The notes below the pieces were generated by a model, which was not told the DNA's origin, ran no database searches, and was given only the letters and a program-made list of their open reading frames with translations. 64,000 nucleotides of DNA. It comes from Corbicula japonica. Lineage: Eukaryota > Mollusca > Bivalvia > Venerida > Cyrenidae. A program made the translations under genes and the position numbers. Below, piece by piece: positions 55,760 to 64,000 of the stretch (the stretch's first letter is position 1; every line of letters starts with the position of its first letter). The stretch spans positions 682,001 to 746,000 of the forward strand of contig JAZAYU010000183.1 in assembly GCA_038501625.1 (NCBI GenBank), given 5' to 3'.

Positions 55760-56408
55760 AAATAAGGAAATCACATAATGACAATACAAATATTATTTCA
55801 GCGTGGTTTTCGAGTCCACTTTTAATTTTTTTAAAATCGCTTTAATAAAACGTACGATTATGTTTTTTAATTATCCTTATGATATTTATCAATAAATCTA
55901 TTCTTCATTCTTTTAGAGTTTTATATTATCACAGTTGAAATTCTTATTATATTTAATTACGGAAAACTTGACAGTCACGTGACGTCACGTGATGATCTGT
56001 TATATACAAACACAACAATTGTCTTACAACAGATATGGGCGAGTTTAAAGTTTACTCCGATGAGCACTCCTTATTAAGGATACATGTGTATATAAAATTT
56101 GTAAAACCATTTGCTCATTGACCATTTTTAAATTTACGTATCCGTCACGTGACTGTCTAGTTATCGTTTATGCACTATACTGAGAAATGCTCACCGTCTT
56201 TGTCTTTCAGTGTGATGAGCCAAATACATGTAATACCATGTAGACACAGTAGCGTTAACTAACTATATTTTAGTTTATTGTAGGATTCCGGAAGTGTGAG
56301 ATTTTCTTCATCATATTGCATTTTGACAATCTCGTTTTTTCTTCGTCACATTGTATTATGCCGTTAACTTTTTCAGCTTACATTACATTTGTTACTGTTG
56401 TAATACAT
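55760..56408. other. Gene-free stretch
   Basis: Contains the phrase CACGTGACGTCACGTGA at about 55976, a compact E-box and CRE-like cluster, but no gene start is evident nearby. Confidence 0.4.
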
Positions 56409-56800
56409 GCTTAATAAACATAGCACCACTGCTGTGTTATAAAATAACACCACTGCTGTAATTGTACAGAAAGTAGTTATTCAACAGTATTATTACAAAT
56501 AACACCACTGCTGTAATTTCGTTGAAAATAGTTGTTCAATAGTGTTCAATAGTATTAATATTATGTTTAACACCACTGCTGTAATTGAGTTGACTTCAGA
56601 TTTTCAATAGTATTATTACATTTAGCACCACTGCTGTAATTGTGCCGATTTCAGATATTCACAAGTAGTATTACATTTAGCACCACTGCTGTAATTGTGC
56701 CGATTTCAGATATTCACAAGTATTATTACATTTAGCACCAGTGCTGTAATTGTGTTGATATCATATGTTCAATAGTATTATTACATTTAACACCCCTGAT
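56409..56800. repeat. Minisatellite, period about 60-65 bp
   Basis: TAGCACCACTGCTGTAATTG with CCGATTTCAGATATTCA and AGTATTATTACATT repeats six to seven times with decay at both edges. Confidence 0.8.
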
Positions 56801-57337
56801 GTAATTTTGTTGAATATTTTCTTCGCTTAATATTTTAAATATTTGATAAAATATCCAGTTTATCATATGTTTCCTTCGTTTTAATTTGTTATGAATAAAA
56901 ATTACGTAAGTGTTATTATTGTCTTGCTTTTATTTATAAACGAGACAGTGTTAAAAAAGCTTGATTTTACACACATGGTTAACTGACGAAAGGATGACGA
57001 AACGCCATCATATCATACTGGTTGGTTGTTTGATTTTTGTTCAAATAATTTGATTTAATTAATTTCACTAATGTCAGTGGCTTTCAACTGCTCAGAACGT
57101 TCCATTCACCATTCATTCTGTCAACTTATTTTGACAAGATATGACTTGATATAAATTGTCAAAATACGCAAAAATCGTAGGTATGTGTGTTGTACAAAAT
57201 CTTAAGATGAGGGTACACGTGTGACATGTCGAGAAAACTGACCTGGTAGAGGTGGTCCTGACGAAGACGGGCTAAATTCTTCCATTTTTTAGATAAACCT
57301 TTTACGATTACTATAAATCTAAACAATAACTCACCCA

Positions 57338-57379
57338 TGATGATTGATGATGATGATGATGATGATGATGATATTGATA

Positions 57380-57418
<39 letters not shown>

Positions 57419-57419
57419 G
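57338..57419. repeat. (GAT)n microsatellite
   Basis: About 25 triplets with one short interruption (ATTGATAA). Confidence 0.95.
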
Positions 57420-57539
57420 TTTGTATAATATAACTGCTTAGTGTTCCGTTTCTGCTCTCCTTCTCAACTGCCTTGTAGGTAAGAAGTTATGGCTACTTTT
57501 TGACGGAAGACCCCGGGTGTCCCTCCATTTGCCCTAGCC

Positions 57540-57708
57540 AGGACATCCGTGCCATCTGATCTGGATCTACACTGGTCAAATCTTGATCAGAAATAACCTA
57601 TTGGTAATAAATCTAAAAGCAAACGGTATAGATCCTGATCAGACGGCCTGCAGATACGGATAAAAACTGTTTGCCAAGCCATAAAGGGTTATATGTGGAG
57701 GAAAGGGT
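57540..57708. repeat. Palindromic dispersed repeat, family 1 (copy 7)
   Basis: GCCATCTGATCTGGATCTAC, AGATCCTGATCAGACGG and GGAGGAAAGGGT. Confidence 0.75.
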
Positions 57709-57884
57709 CGAATTTGAAGAGTGTAGTTTAATTAAACGCTCGTATGTCGACAATTTAAATTGTATGATGAGTAATCACTGGTTTAGCGTAGTTCACGCCG
57801 ATATGTCAACATCAAAATCTTAATAAAATGTCGCAGAACTTCGTTTACAAAAGCCTATACAAATACTATGATATCCTTACATTT

Positions 57885-58055
57885 CGTGTGGGTTTTATTT
57901 TCGCGTATTTCGCGATAAGAAAAAATGCGCGAATTTAAACCCATGTGAAATTATGCAATGTAATAAGTCTTAATAGAATTGCGCAATTTTTCCCGCGGCA
58001 AGTATCATTATTGAATTTCGCCCCTTCACCTCGAAATTAAATGATTCTACAATGA
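57885..58055. repeat. Palindromic MITE family 4 (diverged copy)
   Basis: TTTTCGCGTATTTCGCGAT and CACCTCGAAATTAAATGATT are present. Confidence 0.4.
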
Positions 58056-58056
58056 A

Positions 58057-58955
58057 CATCGGATTAATGAAATCTAAAATCCAACTCATTGATGCACCCC
58101 CTCAAAATGTGATAAAAAGCAAGCTAAATCAACAAGAAAAGTCACAGATGATATTCCAAGTATATTTGAATACATTAACAAAACATTAACATGAGGTAGA
58201 AAATTAAAAATGTATGGAATAACAAGTTTGCAATGACATATCAACAGTTGCTAAGTAACTGTTTTCGGAAATGCATCTCATTGCACATGCTCACAACGCA
58301 CTTATCCTTTAAGTTAAATGTTGCCTATTCAAAATTATTTAAATTCAAGCCAATCTTTAAAACTCACACACCAAAATTTTCTCAATTTGATCGCAAATTT
58401 GGAGTATGTTCGAGCACCGTACAACATTTTAGTCAAACAAGTTTTCGGTAATATTTTTGACAGACTGAATGTTGCTTTTGTTAGAAAGAAACAATTGTTT
58501 TCTGTCTTTTTTTATATGAAAAGTAATTCGTTTTATCAAACATTCGTACTTTATTTTATAATATAAGTGAAAAGCACAATAAAAATTGTTTTTGTCCAAG
58601 TCATATTTCCTAAGCCCCATTTCGCAAGGCTTGGCTGATTTGTATAAATTAAAAATAAAAAAGAAGCAAATCCCCTAAAGCATAATAAAAATTTCTAATA
58701 CACGTTCGTGTAAACCACTTCCCTTTTCCAGATTCTTAAAAAACAACAACAACAACAACATAACACTACAAGAGAATATTAAAAACAAGAAAAACAACAT
58801 AACTAAAACCCCTTGAGTAGTGGCATTGTCCGTTAACGAAAAATTATTAAAATAATAACGGACTAACATTAAGAACAATAAATTAAATGCCATATACATA
58901 TACAAATCGAAAAAGAAAACATCAAGCAAGCAATAAAGAATAAAACACATTAAAT
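58057..58955. other. Gene-free stretch
   Basis: Overlapping plus-strand frames at 58233-58566 and minus-strand frame 58675-58989 (leucine- and phenylalanine-rich from AT content, with CAACAACAACAA) have no splice or domain support. Confidence 0.4.
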
Positions 58956-59212
58956 GGGGAGCGTTACGGGAAAATGTGTTCTCGAGCAATAGAAGTCAGA
59001 CGTTATTCGTTAAAATGACGCCAAACAGGCAAGATGACGACATATCTGAATTTGAATTTTGCAGAAACATATCATTCTATAGTCAAAATGAACAACAAAA
59101 TTCCTATTAGTTATAAGCAAATAATAGATAAGACTTGTAAAAAAACGAAAAATAAGAAAAAATTAAAATGTAAAAAATATCAACGAATACACCTGTTCCC
59201 GTGACGTACCCC
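58956..59212. mobile_element. MITE family 5 (copy 2)
   Basis: Ends GGGGAGCGTTACGGGAA and TTCCCGTGACGTACCCC, interior AT-rich. Related to 47828-48078. Confidence 0.65.
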
Positions 59213-59475
59213 AAAGTTGCTTAAGTTAAGGCAATGAAACACATATATCACAGATGGATGATTCGAACACAAGTATATGCGCCATTTCAAACATGGTTGT
59301 TACATAACGGGACTCAAATATATCAGTTGTATCAGTATTCAACTGGACTTAAAAATAATACAGCTGAATTCTCGTTTATCCGTATCTTAAGTCAGTTGGC
59401 ATAAAAGCTAATTAATATGGAAATTGATAAAACGGAACTTTGAAAAAGTGAAACATGCATATCGAGAATTTAGGG

Positions 59476-59661
59476 AGCCCCTAATGTTATATTGAGCATA
59501 CTTTTTTTCATTTTTCATACTTTTTTAAGGATATTTCGTTTAAACAAATAATTATTTCGTTTAAACGCAATATATTTAAATGTTAATTCGTTTAAACGAA
59601 ACAGTATCCTTAAGAAATTATGGCAATTGAAAAAAGTATGCTAAATGTCATCTTAGGGGCT
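59476..59661. mobile_element. Palindromic MITE with CGTTTAAACG motifs
   Basis: Arms AGCCCCTAATGTTATATTGA and the opposite TGTCATCTTAGGGGCT, then GCATACTTTTTTCA and TGAAAAAAGTATGC. The centre holds TTCGTTTAAACG three or four times, each itself a 10-bp palindrome. Confidence 0.7.
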
Positions 59662-61126
59662 GCGTAGGAATAACATACATTAGGAAACACAAGTTCCCCA
59701 AACAAAGAAAAGGAAATGTGGAAAAAAGTTTTGTAAAATGAGTTTCAAATTAAACACCACAAACAATTATCTGAGAAGCTACCGAAGACTCACAAAAATT
59801 GCTTCGAACTAGGACCCTTGTGTGAATGTTGTGCACTTTAAATTGTCTTACCATTGTCATTATAATAGTGGTGTTACTGTACATTTTACCTTTATAAAAC
59901 ATTATAAATAGAAAACTTTACAGAAAAAATGTAATTGACAAAATACGTAGAGTCTAAAGAGAATACAACAAAGATCACAGAAGCATAAATGCATATGAAG
60001 AGAAACAACTCTTGCTTATTTCAGCAAAAGTAACAACCAAGTTGTTATTGTTTATATATTTTCGAAGAAAGATTCAATAGTATACTTGTATCAATGCAAA
60101 TGTAGAGAAAATGGCTTTTATTTTAATCAATTAGTAAATACATGCAACAAAAGAAGTTATTTTGTTCAAAACCAGATTCAAGCAAATAAACATTGGCGTA
60201 GAAAAATGAAGCGGGGAGACAGGGGTAAATAAACAATCAAAGGAAGGTAATCTTATTACGAATAAGAGATGTTGGTCTCTTTCCAATGGCTTCGATTTAC
60301 ATTGCCAACAATTGTAAAACTATTACACTGATTTTGATTTTTAACAATCAACACCAACATTATATCATTATGTTTCAAACCAATTTTTTATGGTTGAACA
60401 AACCTAATATCTTGCTTACACTGTTAATTTTGTAATATATGTGTTAAAATTCTGTATAGCAAAAACATTATTGCTTTTCATGTTTATATTTTTGATCACG
60501 CCTTATATTATGAAAATTAAATATGAATTTCGTGAATTGATCATTTAATGATTTTCTAGAGTACTTATACAAATGCATGTGATTTTTCAAGACGACGTTT
60601 AGTAAAATGAGGTGTCTTGTCAAATAAATTAAACGTCTATATACAGCTTTGAAAGAAAATGATTAAAAATGTGTGTCATAGGGAATATGGGCAGCTGTTT
60701 AAATGTAGAGATGTTTAAAAAATAAATATAAAATGTAATCTCTCTTTTAACACTTTTAAGCGTGAACATTTATATGCATTCTTGTCACGGAAAACATGAC
60801 TGTTTACACTCAACAACAATAATTAAGGGTCACACAAAATCTAAATTACTTAACAAAAGACAAAACATTACAATTATACCGGTATTCCAAGATTTAAGCA
60901 TATATTACTTCAATCACAGCTGGAACTTTAACTCTTATTTGAAAGACTCAAGATTGTATTCAAACACTCACAACATGAACTATGATAGTCTATGGTAAAT
61001 ATTGAGTTGCTCAACCCAGGGCTTGGAGGCATAAGCAGTCATGTAAATTTTCATCACTTCCCACGAACAGGCTGATCAAACCAGCCTAAACATACATTGT
61101 TTTTCGTATTCAGTGTCTTTTTACAA
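59662..61126. other. Gene-free stretch
   Basis: Possible SINE relic near 59790-59880 (CGAACTAGGACCC). The frame 60762-60998 is unsupported. Confidence 0.4.
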
Positions 61127-61368
61127 CAGAGCCCAAGATTATAAAACTAAATCTGGAGACCATTCTCCATCTCAAACATCTAGGCTGAAGGTCATTAAAC
61201 TGAAATTGGAAACCTGTCTCTAATCTCAAGCATCTGATTGGCTGAAATGGCGACTGGTTTTATAACATTGGGCACTGATTTGGTGAGTGACCAGTCGCCA
61301 TTTCAGCCAATCAGATGCTCCAAATTTCAGACTGGTAACCAAACACAGGTTTATGGTCTTGGGCCCTG
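61127..61368. repeat. Palindromic MITE family 3 (copy 5)
   Basis: GCCCAAGATTATAAAACTAA and GGTTTATGGTCTTGGGCCC ends; CTGATTGGCTGAAATGGCGA and CGCCATTTCAGCCAATCAG form a perfect inner stem. Confidence 0.75.
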
Positions 61369-61535
61369 GTTGTCTTTAACTCAGTTGCTGCTGTTTATAG
61401 ACGTTTTGTGCACAACAGTCGATGAAACTTGCCATTTTTCTAGGTTCTTTGCCATTTGAACGCGTTATATTGTTGATGTATCGCTAGTATAATTAATTGA
61501 ATATCATGAACACTGTGTTTAAACTTTTCAGTACT

Positions 61536-61770
61536 AGTATTTGTTTTCTCTTTCAAGTTCAAACTTTTCGGTATTTGTTTCCACTTTCAAGTTCAAACTT
61601 TTCAGTATTTGTTTCCACTTTCACGTTCAAACTTTTCAGTATTTGTTCCCGCTTTCATGTTCGAACTTTTCAGTATTTGTTCCCACTTTCACGTTCGAAC
61701 TTTTCAGTATTTTTTCCTACTTTCAAGAGCAAACTTTTCAGTATTTCAAGCTCAAACTTTTCAGTATTTG
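61536..61770. repeat. 34-bp minisatellite
   Basis: Seven or so units of GTTCAAACTTTTCAGTATTT with TGTTTCCACTTTCAA. Diverged units continue to about 62100 (AGTTCAAACTT, TATTCCCACTTG). The overlapping frames here are products of the repeat. Confidence 0.85.
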
Positions 61771-62096
61771 CTCCCGCTTAATAAAGTGTAAAGCACTTAA
61801 TTATATAGTTTGAACACCTAGTTCAAAATAGTCAATATTTGATTCCACTTGATAAAAAAATTAATTAAGATAAACTTTAAAACTTTTCAGTAATTATTCC
61901 CACTTGTAAGTCCGAACTTTATTCAAGTTCAAATTTTTCGGTATTAATTCCCACTTACAAGTTCAAACTTTGTAGTATGTATTCCCATTTGATGAAGAGT
62001 ATAGCACTTACTTTGCACAGTTTGAACACTTGAGTTCAAAATTATGAGTATCTGTTTCCACTTGATGAAAACTATAGCACTAACTTTCCAACATTA

Positions 62097-62356
62097 TCAA
62101 TATTTACTCCCGCTTGATGAAGAGTATAGCACTAACTTTGCACATATACCGTCTGATTCAATAAGCCAATGTTTCAGTATTTCTTGGAGGTCTTGTTTCT
62201 TGTCTTTCTGTCTCTGAAGTTCTTCAAGTAATCTTGCCGCCCGAGTTCGCGGAATTTGTAGCACAGCCCCTGACATGCCCGTTCCAACTGACCACAACGC
62301 GGCGTTCACTAGCTGATCATGACCTTCACCTTTCCAAAGAGACCACAGGAACCGAC
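62097..62356 (-). CDS. Last coding exon of an unrecognised minus-strand gene
   Basis: On the minus strand a strong acceptor (ATTTACAG) ends at 62357. The frame that stays open begins in phase 2: RFLWSLWKGEGHDQLVNAAL, WSVGTGMSGAVLQIPRTRAA, RLLEELQRQKDKKQDLQEIL, KHWLIESDGICAKLVLYSS, ending SGSKY and TGA at 62099-62097. Composition and a long amphipathic helix (LLEELQRQKDKKQDLQEILK) look like real protein. I do not recognise the family. Upstream exons would lie to the right, possibly in or beyond the gap. The 3' UTR would run into the 34-bp minisatellite zone. Confidence 0.5.
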
Positions 62357-62504
62357 CTGTAAATGTTAATCACGTGGTAGATGCAAAAATGTTACCTATC
62401 ATCAAAGGGCTTAAAGTGAATAATAATGAATGAACGACTTTATTTATTAAAATAGTTATTTAGTGATATTGGCTTATTAGGATTGTTTAAATGATATTGT
62501 CCCT

Positions 62505-62590
62505 CACTGGGAATCAACCCGTGCCGTCCGGAGACAGTACCCAGTCATGCAAATCCGAAGATGCTAATGATTTAACTAGCCGGGACTAAC
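62505..62590 (-). repeat. tRNA-derived SINE relic
   Basis: On the minus strand GTCCCGGCTAGTTAAATC and GGGTTGATTCCCAGTGAGG resemble acceptor plus A-box and T-arm plus B-box; GTCCC and GGGAC could pair as an acceptor stem. The middle is too long for a tRNA. Confidence 0.4.
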
Positions 62591-62599
62591 CCGAAACTC

Positions 62600-62735
62600 G
62601 GCGAAATCAAACAATTGAATACCTAATCTTACAAGCAAAAACAATGCGCAAATTTATGTTCATGCGAAAATGTCATTTATGAATTCTGTGCGAATTCTGA
62701 ATCTCGCGAAATTAAATTATACCGCAGTACTCATT
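62600..62735. repeat. Palindromic MITE family 4 (copy)
   Basis: GGCGAAATCAAACAATTGA and CTCGCGAAATTAAATTATAC with CCGCAGTA. Confidence 0.5.
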
Positions 62736-63267
62736 AAAGCAGGTCAAATCACCAATCTTCAGATCTTTAATACGAATATTGCTTTGTTGTACGTCATTAA
62801 ACGAAACGTTAATGCATATCCTGTACCTTCCAAAGTACAAAGGAAAACACAAATGCTAATTTTGTAACAGACTGCTTAATAAAATTTTTTGATAAAAGAA
62901 TTCATATCTTGTATTCCATTTTTCCGACGAAATGAAGTGGTTCATTGTATTGATTTCAACATGTGCGATTGGTTATTCTAACAGTCTGTTAACTTATTCT
63001 GTAATAAATAAATCTTACATTAAAAGAAGAACTTGAAAATAAAATGTTTTAACTGAGCATACACAGTAGTAGATAGAAAATGAGAGTTCCAGGCCACCCT
63101 GAGGGCATTTTTTAACAATAGCCTCTACCAAATATAACAAAGAACTCTACCGTTTATAACAATGGCCTCTACCATATATAACAATTCCTCTACCACTAGA
63201 ATGACAATAGGGGGATTAAACAGGTATAATGGAATCATTTAAAATAATTTTATATTAAATAAAACTC

Positions 63268-63268
<1 letters not shown>

Positions 63269-63344
<76 letters not shown>

Positions 63345-63356
63345 ATTATTATTTTA
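63269..63356. repeat. (ATT)n microsatellite
   Basis: About 28 ATT triplets with one break. A short ATT run recurs at 63607. Confidence 0.95.
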
Positions 63357-63675
63357 GCAGATAAATGCGATAAAAGGATTCACATTTATTTGCAACAAAA
63401 ACTCATCAAAGTGAGTATTACAAAAACTCACTGAAGTGAGCTTTATTCACTGTTACCCATTAAATTAATGAAATGGTTTCTTCTTATTAACGATTTAATC
63501 CAGTTCATTCATTGTGCACAGGGGTGTTTTTCAGAAATTAATTAACTGAATCCTGAACTGTGTGTAGACCCAGAGCAGATGCAAACATTCGGATCAGCTT
63601 ATCTTTTTATTATTATTATTTAAGCAGATATATGCGATAACGATTAGAGGATTCACATTTATTTACAACAAAAAC
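63357..63675. repeat. Direct repeat running into the gap
   Basis: GATAAATGCGATAAAAGG, ATTCACATTTATTTGCAACA at 63361-63405 recurs at 63628-63675, each time after an ATT run, so the unit is about 265 bp. Confidence 0.7.
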
Positions 63676-64000
63676 NNNNNNNNNNNNNNNNNNNNNNNNN
63701 NNNNNNNNNNNNNNNNNNNNNNNNNNNNNNNNNNNNNNNNNNNNNNNNNNNNNNNNNNNNNNNNNNNNNNNNNNNNNNNNNNNNNNNNNNNNNNNNNNNN
63801 NNNNNNNNNNNNNNNNNNNNNNNNNNNNNNNNNNNNNNNNNNNNNNNNNNNNNNNNNNNNNNNNNNNNNNNNNNNNNNNNNNNNNNNNNNNNNNNNNNNN
63901 NNNNNNNNNNNNNNNNNNNNNNNNNNNNNNNNNNNNNNNNNNNNNNNNNNNNNNNNNNNNNNNNNNNNNNNNNNNNNNNNNNNNNNNNNNNNNNNNNNNN
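63676..64000. other. Assembly gap
   Basis: All bases are N. True length unknown. Confidence 1.

Noticed and set aside
58675..58989. Minus-strand membrane protein
   Set aside because: Hydrophobic only because of AT-rich composition and a CAA repeat; no family likeness, and it crosses the end of a MITE.
61497..61813. Overlapping frames with FSICFHF-like repeats
   Set aside because: By-products of the 34-bp minisatellite; all frames look alike.

Overview
The window is eukaryotic, AT-rich and intron-rich, with GT-AG splice sites, AATAAA/ATTAAA polyadenylation signals, microsatellites and very many short palindromic elements. Repeats built on GTGTAGATCCAGATCAGC-like and AGCTCACCTG-like ends, tRNA-derived SINE relics and LINE tails of the (TTGTC)n type look like those I know from bivalve molluscs, so a marine bivalve is the most likely source (inference, no search run). 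Positions 63676-64000 are an assembly gap.

The centrepiece is a tandem duplication of one five-coding-exon gene on the + strand. Copy A has coding exons at 5898-6546, 11746-12060, 15749-16144, 16577-16798 and 17622-19814. Copy B has them at 28280-28898, 30056-30346, 30866-31261, 31627-31848 and 34076-36303. All internal junctions are phase 1 in both copies. The protein has an N-terminal DZIP3-type HEPN domain, a heptad coil encoded by a 21-bp coding minisatellite (VMDTKAE-like), two successive related alpha/beta modules that look TRADD-N-like, and two NHL/SMP30-like beta-propellers in one large last exon. Copy B is intact (3756 nt, 1251 residues by my splicing). Copy A has one extra base near 18838-18843 that stops it between the two propellers. 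Similarity between the copies runs from about 4575/27670 (before a shared promoter block and untranslated first exon) to about 20775/39720. Insertions seen in only one copy, with the empty site in the other, give clean evidence of transposition after the duplication. The domain layout suggests an innate-immunity or cell-death sensor: propeller as ligand-binding part, coil for oligomerisation, TRADD-N-like and HEPN as signalling or RNase parts. This is inference.

Elsewhere: a secreted BRICHOS-type protein in five exons at 51154-55645 (+, 199 residues); the last coding exon of an unrecognised minus-strand gene at 62097-62356; an orphan minus-strand exon with a discoidin-like look at 44831-45168; a candidate minus-strand first coding exon at 2272-2324 behind two identical CRE-like octamers; and two decayed non-LTR retrotransposon 3' ends (25799-26160 minus, 46720-47165 plus). 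The rest is gene-free sequence crowded with MITEs, nested DNA transposons, minisatellites and hairpins.
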